The translations under genes and the position numbers were made by a program. Below the pieces are notes generated by a model. The model was given only the letters and a program-made list of their open reading frames with translations. It made no database searches and was not told the origin of the DNA. Below, piece by piece: positions 1 through 8,398 of a stretch of 64,000 nt of DNA. The stretch's first letter is position 1; every line of letters starts with the position of its first letter. Source of the DNA: Mycobacterium lehmannii (GTDB taxonomy: Bacteria; Actinomycetota; Actinomycetes; Mycobacteriales; Mycobacteriaceae); NCBI RefSeq assembly GCF_002245535.1, contig NZ_NKCN01000006.1:1-64000 (forward strand), in the 5' to 3' direction.

Positions 1-280
1 GCGCTTCGGCCACCCGCCGATGCGCCTCAGCCTTAGAGATGCGCAACAACACCGTCAACGCCCCGGCCACGCTGGGCTCCCCCAACTCCGCCAACGGGGC
101 CTGCTGGAGCCCGGCCACCATGCTGTGCCCCACCGCGGCTTGGCGCCGGGTGAACCTCTCCCACTGCGCGGTGACCCTCAACTGCTCAGCGGTGCTCAAC
201 GTGTCGAACGACTCGGCGATCAACCCGGACAGCTCGCGGTCCATCGCCGCGATCCGCTGGCTGACCCGTTCCACCGACAT
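1..280 (-). CDS. DUF222 / 13E12-repeat family protein, 5' part only
   Basis: This is the N-terminal 93 codons of a gene that runs off the left edge. The ATG at 280-278 is preceded in frame by a TAG, so it is the first possible start. The reading begins MSVERVSQRIAAMDRELSGL and contains LSTAEQLRV and RRQAAVGHSMVAGL, which fits the DUF222 domain of the 13E12 family. These proteins usually carry a C-terminal HNH nuclease domain, which would lie outside the window. 13E12 genes are repetitive in mycobacterial genomes and are often associated with rearranged or mobile DNA. Here the gene sits beside an isolated kdpD, where kdpFABC might be expected. The family call is fairly sure; the function is unknown. 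Confidence 0.72.
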   Translation of the reverse strand, partial: MSVERVSQRIAAMDRELSGLIAESFDTLSTAEQLRVTAQWERFTRRQAAVGHSMVAGLQQAPLAELGEPSVAGALTVLLRISKAEAHRRVAEA

Positions 281-424
281 ACTCGAACACTAGTTCGACC
301 CACCGACAACCCAGCCCCATCTGTGACTACTGAAACCAAAGAGACGCAAGTGATTTCGCACGCCCCTAGGAGCTAAAGGGCCGGCGAACACAGGGGCGCG
401 ACCACTCAGCGACGACAAGGAGGT

Positions 425-2980
425 TTGAGCCACGCATTACACAACGTAAATTGGGAAGCGATGGGAATACTGGGACGAAAGACCGGGGACCTGCGCGTCT
501 ACCTCGGCGCGGCGCCCGGTGTCGGCAAGACCTACTCCATGCTCGCCGAGGCGCACCGCCGTCTCGAGCGCGGAACTGACGTGGTTGCCGCCGTAGTCGA
601 CACCCACGGCCGACGCAAAGTCGGCCAGCAGCTCGCGGGCATCGAGGTGATACCTGCGCGCGTCGTAGAGGACTCCAGCAGGCCTGGCACGCAGTACCAG
701 GAGATCGATGTCACCGCGATCATGCAGCGGCGGCCCAAGGTCGTGCTCGTCGACGACTTCGCCCACACCAACGCCCCGGGCAGCAAGAACAAGAAGCGTT
801 GGCAGGACGTCGAAGAACTGCTCAACGCCGGCATCACGGTGATCACCACCGTCAATGTCCAGAACCTGGAGAGCGTTTCCGACCTCGCCGCCCAGATCAC
901 CGGAGTCGAGGAACCCGACCGCATACCCGACGAGGTGGTGCGCGCCGCCGATCAGATCGAGTTGGTCGACATCACGCCGGAAGCGTTGCGGCGCAGGCTC
1001 GCTCACGGCAATGTGTACCCGCCCGAGCGTGTCGATGCCGCACTTTCGAACTACTTCCGACCCGAAAACCTCACGGCGCTGCGACAATTGACCCTGCTGT
1101 GGCTCGCCGATCAGGTCGACGCCGCGCTGGCCAAGTACCGCTCCGACAAGAAGATCAGCGATCGATGGGCACCCCGCGAACGTGTGGTGGTGGCGGTAAC
1201 GGGCGGCCCCGAGTCCGAGGTCCTGGTGCGACGGGCGTCCCGCATCGCCTCCCGATCGGGCGCCGACCTCAGAGTGGTGCACATCGTCGACGGCGGCGGC
1301 CTCACGGCCATCTCGGATCAGCAGAAGAAGGCCGTGCGGGAACTCGCCGCCAGCTTGGGCGCGACCATGCATACGGTGGTCGGCGACGACGTCGCTTCCA
1401 CTCTGATCGCCTATGCGCACGACATCAACGCCACACAGTTGGTGGTCGGAACATCTCGACGTTCGCGGCTGTCGCGCATGTTCGACGAGGGCATCAGCGA
1501 GGCCGTCGTCCAGCAGGCCGGCGGTCTGGACGTGCACATGGTCAGCCACGACCAGGCCAGCACCGGCATCTCGTGGTCCCGGCTCTCGCCACGACAGCGC
1601 CGGCTCACGTCATGGCTCGCCGCTATCGCAATCCCGGTCGCGGTCTGCGCGCTGACATTGCTGCTGCCGGAGGGGTTCCTGCACATCGGCGGCCCGGGCG
1701 CGCTGTTCTTCATCGGGGTGCTGGGCACGGCGATGCTCGGCGGGCTCGCCCCGGCCGTCACGGCCGCCGCCCTGTCCGGAGCGCTGATCACCTACTTCCT
1801 GGTGGCTCCGGCGAACGCGTTCTCCGTCCACGACAGCGACGGCTTTGTCGCGACGGTGATCATGCTGCTCCTGTCCGTCGCGGTCGCCGCCCTCGTCGAC
1901 CGGGCCTCGAGACGGGCGCGAGAAGCGCGGCGAGCCAGTCAGGAAGCCACGCTGCTGGCGCTGTTCGCCGACGGCGTGCTGAACGAAGCGGACCTCGACA
2001 GCCTGCTGGAGCGGGTCCGCGAAACGTACTCCCAGCGCGCCGTGAGCATCGTGAGAAGCAAGACCGGCGAACTGCTCGCCCACACCGGCACCGACCCCTG
2101 CACCGACGTCGACGACGCCGACACACCCGTCGAGATCGACGACGACGAGTACTGGATGCTGTTGTCCGGACCGGCGTTGACGACGCGCGACCGCCGCGTC
2201 CTCAGCGGCGTCGGCAAGCAGGCCGTCAACCTGATCAGGCAACGGGAGTTGGCCGAGGCGAACAAGGCCGAGGTCGTCGGCCAAGCGGACAAACTGCAGC
2301 ACGCGCTACTCACAGCGGTCAGCCACGACCTGCGCACTCCGCTGGCGGCCGCCAGGGCGGCGACGTCCCGGATCCGCAACAGCGACGTCGACTTCTCCGG
2401 CGACAACACCGCCGAACTCCTTGCCACGGTGGAGGAGTCCGTCGATCAGCTGACCTCACTGGTGGCCAACCTGCTGGACTCGGCGCGCCTGGCCGCCGGC
2501 GCAGTTCGACCGCAGATGGCGCGCGTCGAACTGGAGCACGTCGTCCAACGCGCGCTGCTCGGAATTCGCGCGGACACAGACGAAATCACCCGACCGGGCA
2601 GTGAACGGGTGAAGGTGGAGATCGACTGCGACGCGGCCCTGGCCGACCACGAACTGCTGGAGCGCGTCCTGGCCAACCTGATCGACAACTCGCTGCGCTA
2701 CGCCGACGGCAGCCTGGTGCGGGTTACCGCGGGCCAGGTGGGTGACCGGGTGCTCATCGCCGTCGTCGACGAGGGTCCCGGTATTCCGCGAGGCAGCGAA
2801 GAGCAGGTGTTCGCCCCGTTCCAGCGGCTCAGCGACGACGACTCGATCGGCATCGGAATCGGCCTGTCGGTTGCCTCGGGATTCGTCGAGGCGATGGGCG
2901 GAACGATCTCGGCTTCCGACACCCCCGGCGGGGGCCTGACCGTCGAGATCGACCTGCCCGCCGCGCCGAACCAGGTGTGA
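425..2980 (+). CDS. kdpD: KdpD-type osmosensitive K+ channel sensor histidine kinase, without KdpE or KdpFABC
   Basis: 851 residues, full length for KdpD. The N-terminal cytoplasmic KdpD domain has Walker A GAAPGVGKT (28-36) and the VDDFAHTNAPGS segment. A universal-stress-like domain follows (about 250-370), then a four-helix DUF4118 membrane region (about 395-500), and HisKA with H634 in SHDLRTP. The ATPase domain has NLIDNSLRY, DEGPGIP and GIGIGL. All catalytic motifs look intact. KdpD normally phosphorylates KdpE to induce the KdpFABC K+ pump, but none of these partners is in the window. The start is uncertain. The listed TTG at 425 has AAGGAGG (417-423) only 1 nt upstream. ATG 461 gives a KdpD-like N-terminus but no better ribosome site. 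An in-frame TAA at 374-376 closes the frame upstream. Confidence 0.88.
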   Translation: MSHALHNVNWEAMGILGRKTGDLRVYLGAAPGVGKTYSMLAEAHRRLERGTDVVAAVVDTHGRRKVGQQLAGIEVIPARVVEDSSRPGTQYQEIDVTAIMQRRPKVVLVDDFAHTNAPGSKNKKRWQDVEELLNAGITVITTVNVQNLESVSDLAAQITGVEEPDRIPDEVVRAADQIELVDITPEALRRRLAHGNVYPPERVDAALSNYFRPENLTALRQLTLLWLADQVDAALAKYRSDKKISDRWAPRERVVVAVTGGPESEVLVRRASRIASRSGADLRVVHIVDGGGLTAISDQQKKAVRELAASLGATMHTVVGDDVASTLIAYAHDINATQLVVGTSRRSRLSRMFDEGISEAVVQQAGGLDVHMVSHDQASTGISWSRLSPRQRRLTSWLAAIAIPVAVCALTLLLPEGFLHIGGPGALFFIGVLGTAMLGGLAPAVTAAALSGALITYFLVAPANAFSVHDSDGFVATVIMLLLSVAVAALVDRASRRAREARRASQEATLLALFADGVLNEADLDSLLERVRETYSQRAVSIVRSKTGELLAHTGTDPCTDVDDADTPVEIDDDEYWMLLSGPALTTRDRRVLSGVGKQAVNLIRQRELAEANKAEVVGQADKLQHALLTAVSHDLRTPLAAARAATSRIRNSDVDFSGDNTAELLATVEESVDQLTSLVANLLDSARLAAGAVRPQMARVELEHVVQRALLGIRADTDEITRPGSERVKVEIDCDAALADHELLERVLANLIDNSLRYADGSLVRVTAGQVGDRVLIAVVDEGPGIPRGSEEQVFAPFQRLSDDDSIGIGIGLSVASGFVEAMGGTISASDTPGGGLTVEIDLPAAPNQV

Positions 2981-2986
2981 TGGCAA

Positions 2987-3850
2987 CTAGGCCTGGGCGG
3001 TCTCCTCGGCCAGGGCGATCAGCGCCGCGCGCACCAGATCGGGTCTCTCGTCGACGATGAAATGACTGGCGTCGACCATCTCCAGTCGGTAGTCGTCGGC
3101 ATCCGCGGTCTCCTCCGCTGCCAGAGATGGATGGACAGCCGCGTCATCGCGCCCGAACAGACACCGGATCGGCACGGTGGCGCGCGACGGCTTCGGCCCG
3201 CGGCCGGCGGCCGGTAACTCGCGGAGCAGGAAGCTTCGGTACGTGTCGCGCGCGGCCCGGGCCACCACCGGATCTCGGAATCGATCGGCGTACACCCGCG
3301 CGGTCTCCGGGTCCAACCGCGAGCCGGCCTTGAACAGCAGGTCGAGGAAGCCCGTGTGCCGCAGCACCGCAACGCCGAACGTGGCCAGCGGCACCTGGTA
3401 CCAGAACCGCCACAGCTGTGGTGCGACGACGCGCGGGCCCACCCACGGGTGGGCCATGTTCGTCGCCAGGTAGCCGTCGAAACGCTCCGGCGCCGTCAAA
3501 ACCATGCGGTACCCGACGTACGCGCCCCAGTCGTGGCCCACCAGCAAGACCCGGTCCAGACCCAGCGCGTCGAGCAGTGCCAGTACGTCGGCGGCGACGT
3601 CGTCCTTCTCCCACCGGTGCGGCGCAGGACCCGACCAGCCGTAGCCGGGCAGGTCCGGCGCGATGATCCGCAGTCCCGCGGGCGGGTTACCCAAGAGATC
3701 GCGGTACACCCAATGGTGTTGCGGCCACCCGTGCAGCGCGACGACCGGGCGCCCGTCGGCGGGGCCCGCCTCGGTGACGTGGAAGCGCACACCGCGGGCG
3801 GTGAGGTGAGAACGGCGCACTCCTTCGATCGGCGGAGGAGCAGAAGCCAT
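2987..3850 (-). CDS. alpha/beta hydrolase, epoxide hydrolase / haloalkane dehalogenase type
   Basis: 287 residues with an alpha/beta-hydrolase fold. HGWP (40-43) forms the oxyanion-hole region typical of epoxide hydrolases. The nucleophile elbow is GHDWGA with Asp107 as nucleophile, which points to epoxide hydrolase or dehalogenase chemistry rather than a serine esterase. The late histidine is H263 in DASHF. There is no signal peptide, so it is probably cytosolic. The gene converges on kdpD (6 bp between stops) and diverges from prpE. Its ATG follows TATAGT by 6 nt (-10 at 3857-3862), which predicts a leaderless transcript. The substrate cannot be read from the sequence. Confidence 0.82.
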   Translation of the reverse strand: MASAPPPIEGVRRSHLTARGVRFHVTEAGPADGRPVVALHGWPQHHWVYRDLLGNPPAGLRIIAPDLPGYGWSGPAPHRWEKDDVAADVLALLDALGLDRVLLVGHDWGAYVGYRMVLTAPERFDGYLATNMAHPWVGPRVVAPQLWRFWYQVPLATFGVAVLRHTGFLDLLFKAGSRLDPETARVYADRFRDPVVARAARDTYRSFLLRELPAAGRGPKPSRATVPIRCLFGRDDAAVHPSLAAEETADADDYRLEMVDASHFIVDERPDLVRAALIALAEETAQA

Positions 3851-3856
3851 AACGCG

Positions 3857-3884
3857 ACTATAGGAACTGCCGTCGCGCTACCGT
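3857..3884. promoter_or_regulatory. divergent leaderless promoters for the hydrolase gene and prpE
   Basis: On the minus strand TATAGT (3862-3857) is followed by 6 nt and the ATG at 3850. On the plus strand TACCGT (3879-3884) is followed by 6 nt and the ATG at 3891. Both fit the mycobacterial TANNNT -10 pattern, with transcription starting at or next to the start codon. No Shine-Dalgarno sequence precedes either gene. Confidence 0.6.
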
Positions 3885-3890
3885 GCCGGT

Positions 3891-5759
3891 ATGGCCGGAT
3901 ACCGAGCGCTGTTCGACGCCAGCATCGCTGATCCAGAAGGATTCTGGGCCGATGCCGCACGCGCGGTGACGTGGACACGTGAGCCGAAACAGATCCTCGA
4001 CGACTCCAACCCGCCGTTCTACCGCTGGTTCGCCGACGGTGAGCTGAACACCTGCGCGAATGCGCTCGACAGGCACGTCGACGACGGCCGGGGCGATCAG
4101 CCCTCGCTGATCTACGACTCACCGGTCACCGGGACGCAACGCACCTACACCTTCAGCGAATTGCGTGATGCGACAGCGAAATTCGCCGGCGGCCTGCGCG
4201 GTCTGGGTGTCGAAAAGGGCGACCGCGTGGTGATCTACATGCCCATGATCCCCGAGGCGGTGATCGCCATGCTGGCGTGTGCGCGCCTGGGGGCGATCCA
4301 CTCGGTCGTGTTCGGCGGGTTCGCCGCGCACGAACTCGCGGCGCGCATCGACGACGCGCAACCGAAAGTCGTCGTCTCCGCGTCCTGCGGTATCGAACCG
4401 TCCCGCATCGTCGCCTACAAGCCGATGCTGGACGCCGCACTCGAGATGTCCGAGCACCCGCCGCGCAACTGCGTCATCGTGCAGCGCGATCGGCAGCGCT
4501 GCGAGTTGGCTCCGGACCGCGACCTCGACTGGGAGGACGTCGCGGCCGCAGCGGCCGTCGACCCCGTGCCGGTGGCCGCGACCGATCCGCTCTACGTGCT
4601 GTACACCTCCGGGACCACGGGTAAGCCCAAAGGCATCGTCCGCGACAACGGCGGGCATGCGGTGGCGCTGCTCTGGAGCATGCGCAACGTCTACGACATC
4701 GAACCCGGCGAAGTCTTCTGGGCCGCATCTGATGTCGGCTGGGTGGTTGGCCACTCCTACATCGTGTACGGACCGCTGCTGCTGGGTGCCACGACGGTGC
4801 TCTACGAGGGCAAGCCGATCGGCACGCCGGATCCCGGTGCGTTCTGGCGGGTCGCGTCCGAGCACGGGGTCAAGGCACTGTTCACGGCCCCGACGGCCGT
4901 GCGCGCGATCCGCAAGGAGGACCCCGACGGCGAGCACATCGGTCGCTACGACCTGTCGAAGATGAAGTACTTCTTCCAGGCCGGCGAGCGACTCGACCCG
5001 GACACCTACGCGTGGTCGGCGCAGAAACTCGGTATCCCGGTCGTCGACCACTGGTGGCAGACGGAAACCGGGTGGGCGATCGCCGCCAACCCGATGGGTC
5101 TGGAACCCATGCCGATCAAACCGGGATCCCCGACGGTTCCGATGCCCGGCTACGACGTCAGGATTCTGCACGTCGACGGCTCGCCCTGCGCTGCCAACGA
5201 GGAAGGCGACATCTGCATCCGGCTCCCACTTCCGCCGGGCACCCTGCCCACCCTGTGGGGCGACGACGACCGATACAAGGCCTCCTACCTGTCCGAGCAT
5301 CCGGGTTACTACCTCACCGGTGACGGCGGCTATCTCGACGAGGACGGCTACCTCTTCGTGATGGGCCGCATCGACGACGTCATCAACGTCGCCGGACACC
5401 GGTTGTCGACGGGATCCATCGAAGCCGTGCTGGCCACTCATCCGGCGGTCGCCGAATGCGCCGTCATCGGCGTCCGCGACGACATCAAGGGCCAGGTGCC
5501 GCGCGGCTTCGTGGTGCTCAAGTCGGGTGCTTCAGACGACGGGCTGGCCGAGCAACTCATCGAGTCGGTGCGCGAGAACATCGGCGCCGTAGCGTGTTTC
5601 AAACTCGTCGACGTCGTGCCCGCGCTGCCCAAGACGAGGTCCGGAAAGATTCTGCGCAAGACGATGCGGGGCATCGCCCACGGCCGCGAGGAGCCGTTGC
5701 CGTCGACGATCGAAGACCCAGCGGTGATCGAAGCGCTCAAGCCGATCCTGAAGAACTGA
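3891..5759 (+). CDS. prpE: propionyl-CoA synthetase (acetyl-CoA synthetase family)
   Basis: 622-residue acyl-CoA synthetase that activates a short-chain acid, most likely propionate, with ATP and CoA. The ACS N-terminal segment (YRWFADGELNTCANALDRHV) is followed by the P-loop YTSGTTGKPKGIVRDNGGHA. The RDNGGHA continuation is characteristic of PrpE/ACSS3 rather than Acs. VDHWWQTETGW (A5) and the C-terminal catalytic lysine K586 in RSGKILRKTMRG are present. Propionyl-CoA arises from cholesterol and odd-chain lipid catabolism in mycobacteria, but no methylcitrate genes are adjacent. The gene appears monocistronic and is predicted leaderless. Acetate as an additional substrate cannot be excluded. 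Confidence 0.85.
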   Translation: MAGYRALFDASIADPEGFWADAARAVTWTREPKQILDDSNPPFYRWFADGELNTCANALDRHVDDGRGDQPSLIYDSPVTGTQRTYTFSELRDATAKFAGGLRGLGVEKGDRVVIYMPMIPEAVIAMLACARLGAIHSVVFGGFAAHELAARIDDAQPKVVVSASCGIEPSRIVAYKPMLDAALEMSEHPPRNCVIVQRDRQRCELAPDRDLDWEDVAAAAAVDPVPVAATDPLYVLYTSGTTGKPKGIVRDNGGHAVALLWSMRNVYDIEPGEVFWAASDVGWVVGHSYIVYGPLLLGATTVLYEGKPIGTPDPGAFWRVASEHGVKALFTAPTAVRAIRKEDPDGEHIGRYDLSKMKYFFQAGERLDPDTYAWSAQKLGIPVVDHWWQTETGWAIAANPMGLEPMPIKPGSPTVPMPGYDVRILHVDGSPCAANEEGDICIRLPLPPGTLPTLWGDDDRYKASYLSEHPGYYLTGDGGYLDEDGYLFVMGRIDDVINVAGHRLSTGSIEAVLATHPAVAECAVIGVRDDIKGQVPRGFVVLKSGASDDGLAEQLIESVRENIGAVACFKLVDVVPALPKTRSGKILRKTMRGIAHGREEPLPSTIEDPAVIEALKPILKN

Positions 5760-5851
5760 GCCGCCCCGGCGCTGCTCGGATCGGCCTATATTCGTTGGTG
5801 AGTGCGTGCCTGCCCGATGCACGCGGCTCACAACAAAGGAGTTGATTCGCG

Positions 5852-5959
5852 ATGCGTACATCTGCGGTCAAGGCCAAGAGCGGCTGTACCTGCCACTGCC
5901 ACAAGTGCGATCAAGGTCATCACTGCGGGAACCCACCCAACTGTTACATCAAGAAGTAG
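5852..5959 (+). CDS. 35-residue Cys/His-rich peptide, candidate metal-binding protein
   Basis: A short frame from ATG 5852 to TAG 5957-5959. AAAGGAG (5835-5841) lies 10 nt upstream. A TATATT (5787-5792) could serve as a -10. The product has six cysteines as C12-x-C14-x-C16-x2-C19-x5-C25-x5-C31 and histidines at 15, 17, 23 and 24. It is also rich in lysine (7, 9, 18, 34, 35). That composition resembles small metallothioneins or zinc/copper-binding peptides. It does not match the pattern I know for mycobacterial MymT. It lies between prpE and the DUF4383 pair in the anaerobic/dormancy island. I do not recognise the family, and translation is unproven. Two other frames are open here but have no comparable composition. 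Confidence 0.55.
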   Translation: MRTSAVKAKSGCTCHCHKCDQGHHCGNPPNCYIKK

Positions 5960-6102
5960 CCCGGCACCGGACGTGATCGGTCCAGGCGAGACCAGAAGCG
6001 CCTGAGCCGCGGCTTCCGCCCTGCCGATCTCGGTACGCGCGGCCACGTTTGCGCCGCCTTTCCGCGGGTAGCCCTGCGCTCACGCGAGGAAAGGAACTCA
6101 TC

Positions 6103-6585
6103 ATGGTCAGCAGCCACCCACCGGGCCCGACGGCCGCCTCCCGGTACGGCTCACATGTTCAGAAGGCTGCCCTTGCCGTCGGCGCAGTGTTCCTGTTGGT
6201 CGGCATTTTGGGCTTCATCCCGGGGATCACGACGAACTACGACACCATGACGTTCGCCGGCCACCACTCCGGGGCCATGCTGCTCGGGATCTTCAACGTT
6301 TCAATCTTGCACAACATCGTGCATCTGCTGTTCGGTGTGGCCGGCGTCCTGATGGCGCGCACGTTCGATGCAGCCCGCATCTACCTGATCGGCGGCGGCG
6401 TCATCTACCTGCTGCTCTTCCTGTACGGCTTGGTCATCGACCATGACAGCGCGGCGAACTTCGTGCCGTTGAACACCGCCGACAACTGGCTTCATCTGTT
6501 CCTCGGGGTCGGCATGATCGCGCTGGGCGTGCTGCTGTCACGCCGCCGCGACGCCAATACCGCGTTGAACCGGAACACGCGGTAG
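6103..6585 (+). CDS. DUF4383 integral membrane protein
   Basis: 160 residues with about four hydrophobic helices. The frame is open upstream, but ATG 6103 is preceded by GAGGAAAGGAA and starts MVSSHPPGP, so it is the likely start. The core GILGFIPGITTNYDTMTFAGHHSGAMLLGIF and the following MARTFDAARIYLIGGG are typical of DUF4383, a family of unknown function in actinobacterial membranes. A second, shorter DUF4383 gene follows 86 bp downstream on the same strand, so this is a paralogous pair. It may belong to the stress/anaerobic island, but no function is known. Confidence 0.8.
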   Translation: MVSSHPPGPTAASRYGSHVQKAALAVGAVFLLVGILGFIPGITTNYDTMTFAGHHSGAMLLGIFNVSILHNIVHLLFGVAGVLMARTFDAARIYLIGGGVIYLLLFLYGLVIDHDSAANFVPLNTADNWLHLFLGVGMIALGVLLSRRRDANTALNRNTR

Positions 6586-6671
6586 AGGTCCACGCCTCGC
6601 GCCGGTTAGCGACGGCCGCCGGCGGGTATCACCTGCGAGTCCGTCAATATCGGCTTGGACGGAGGCGAGGG

Positions 6672-7094
6672 ATGGCAAGACCACCGAAGTACATGGCCGT
6701 GCAGGCGGCGGCGGTGATCGCCGGCGTCGCCCTGATCCTCCTCGGCGTCCTCGGGTTCATTCCGGGCGTGACCCAGGACTACGACCGGCTGGCGTGGGCC
6801 GACCACCGATCCGGAGCCAGCCTGCTCGGCATGCTCTCGGTGTCCGGGCTGGGCAACGTGGCCAACCTGGTGATCGGCGCGCTCGGGCTGCTGATGGCAC
6901 GCACGTACGCGGCCGCTCGGGCGTACTTCCTCGGCGCCGGACTGGCTTACTTCGCGTTGTTCGCATACGGATACGCGGCGGCCAACGCGTTCGACTGGAT
7001 GTGGTTCGGCCTGGGTGTCGTCATGTCGATACTCGGGCTGACACTCGCCGGTCAGCACGACCCGACCAAGCGCCGCAGGAGAATTCGCGCCTAG
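6672..7094 (+). CDS. DUF4383 integral membrane protein (second copy)
   Basis: 140 residues and about four membrane helices. GGAGG lies a few bases before ATG 6672. It shares with its upstream neighbour the motif GVLGFIPGVTQDYDRLAWADHRSGASLLGM and the segment LLMARTYAAARAYFLGAG. It lacks the longer N- and C-termini of that neighbour. The two probably arose by duplication and might pair in the membrane. Function unknown. Confidence 0.8.
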   Translation: MARPPKYMAVQAAAVIAGVALILLGVLGFIPGVTQDYDRLAWADHRSGASLLGMLSVSGLGNVANLVIGALGLLMARTYAAARAYFLGAGLAYFALFAYGYAAANAFDWMWFGLGVVMSILGLTLAGQHDPTKRRRRIRA

Positions 7095-7106
7095 CGCGGG
7101 CCTGTA

Positions 7107-7119
7107 CTACATCGTGTAG
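7107..7119. promoter_or_regulatory. inverted repeat upstream of narK, candidate operator
   Basis: CTACATCGTGTAG is a perfect 5-bp inverted repeat around TCG, located 56 bp upstream of the narK start. No DosR box, and no NarL-type heptamer pair that I can see, lies in the 80-bp leader. This is therefore the only obvious symmetric element that could control the nar operon. The binding protein is unknown; the SufR-like regulator downstream of narI is a candidate by position only. Confidence 0.35.
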
Positions 7120-7174
7120 CAGCGCTTTACCCGAAAGCCACGCGGGCGCCTTCCACACGTGGTTGTCTGGGTGA

Positions 7175-8398
7175 GTGAGCACGGCGACTACGACGCCGCA
7201 CACCGGCGCGCGGCGGGGCATCAACCTAGCGCTGGCCACCTGGGTCTCGGCCATCAACTTCTGGGCATGGAACATGATCGGCCCGCTGTCGACGACGTAC
7301 GCGGGCGATCTGTCGCTGAGCAGCTCCGAGGCCTCGATGCTGGTGGCCACACCGATCCTGGTGGGCGCACTCGGCCGGATCGTCGTGGGTTCGCTGACCG
7401 ACCGGTTCGGCGGGCGCGCATTGTTCATCGCGATCACGTTGATCTCGATTGTTCCGGTGCTGGCGGTCGGCGCTGCGGGCTCGGCAGGCTCCTATCCGAT
7501 GCTGCTCGTGTGCGGCTTCTTCCTGGGCATCGCAGGCACGATCTTCGCCGTCGGGATCCCGTTCGCGAACAACTGGTACGAGCCGTCGCGGCGCGGGTTC
7601 GCCACCGGGGTCTTCGGGATGGGGATGGTGGGCACCGCGCTCTCGGCGTTCTTCACGCCCCGGTTCGTCGGCTGGTTCGGGTTGTTTTCCACCCATGTCA
7701 TCATCGCGGTCGCGTTGGCGGTCACCGCGGGGCTGTGTCTGCTGTTGATGCGCGACTCCCCGACCTTCACCCCCAATACCGACCGGGTGATGCCCAAGCT
7801 GAAGGCGGCGGCCAAACTTCGCGTCACCTGGGAGATGTCGTTCCTGTACGCGATCGTGTTCGGCGGGTTCGTGGCGTTCAGCAACTATCTGCCCACCTAC
7901 ATCAAGACGATCTACCACTTCTCGGCCGTCGATGCCGGCGCGCGCACGGCCGGGTTCGCGCTGGCCGCGGTCCTCGCCCGTCCGGTCGGTGGTGCGCTGG
8001 CCGACCGGATCGCGCCGAAGTACGTCGTGCTGGGTTCCTTCGCCGGCACCGCGCTCATGGCATTGATCGCCATACTGCAACCGCCGCCGGACGTGTGGTC
8101 GGCCGTCACCTTCATCGCGCTGGCCGTGTTCCTCGGTATCGGCACCGGCGGCGTGTTCGCATGGGTGGCCCGCCGGTCGCCCGCCAAGTCCGTCGGCTCC
8201 ATCACCGGAATCGTCTCGGCGGCCGGTGGTTTGGGCGGATACTTCCCACCGCTGGTGATGGGCTCGACCTACGACTCCGCCGAAAACGACTACTCGATCG
8301 GTCTGATCCTGCTCGTGGTGACCGCGTTGATCGCGTTCGCTTACACCGCACTGCGGCTGCACGCTCATGAGCCGCAACCGAAGGAGGCCACACAGTGA
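7175..8398 (+). CDS. narK: nitrate/nitrite transporter, NarK family (MFS)
   Basis: 407 residues and about 12 membrane helices. It carries the nitrate/nitrite porter signature: GIAGTIFAVGIPFANNWY followed by RRGFATGVFGMGMVGTALSAFF. NINFWAWNMIGPL-type residues in helix 1 also fit the family. It should import nitrate for respiration or export nitrite. The GTG start at 7175 is in frame with MSTATTTPHTGARRG. The gene overlaps narG by 4 bp (GTGA), so it is the first gene of a five-gene respiratory nitrate reductase operon. M. tuberculosis narK2 lies away from narGHJI, so this arrangement is tighter. Confidence 0.9.
   Translation: MSTATTTPHTGARRGINLALATWVSAINFWAWNMIGPLSTTYAGDLSLSSSEASMLVATPILVGALGRIVVGSLTDRFGGRALFIAITLISIVPVLAVGAAGSAGSYPMLLVCGFFLGIAGTIFAVGIPFANNWYEPSRRGFATGVFGMGMVGTALSAFFTPRFVGWFGLFSTHVIIAVALAVTAGLCLLLMRDSPTFTPNTDRVMPKLKAAAKLRVTWEMSFLYAIVFGGFVAFSNYLPTYIKTIYHFSAVDAGARTAGFALAAVLARPVGGALADRIAPKYVVLGSFAGTALMALIAILQPPPDVWSAVTFIALAVFLGIGTGGVFAWVARRSPAKSVGSITGIVSAAGGLGGYFPPLVMGSTYDSAENDYSIGLILLVVTALIAFAYTALRLHAHEPQPKEATQ

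Noticed and set aside
365..388. Possible DosR box upstream of kdpD (CCCCTAGGAGCTAAAGGGCC)
   Set aside because: The GGGAC/GTCCC cores are absent; only the outer G/C runs are loosely symmetric.
5802..6005. 67-codon frame overlapping the Cys-rich peptide in another register
   Set aside because: It has no ribosome site or motif and is mostly Ala/Arg/Ser/Thr, as expected for an out-of-frame reading.
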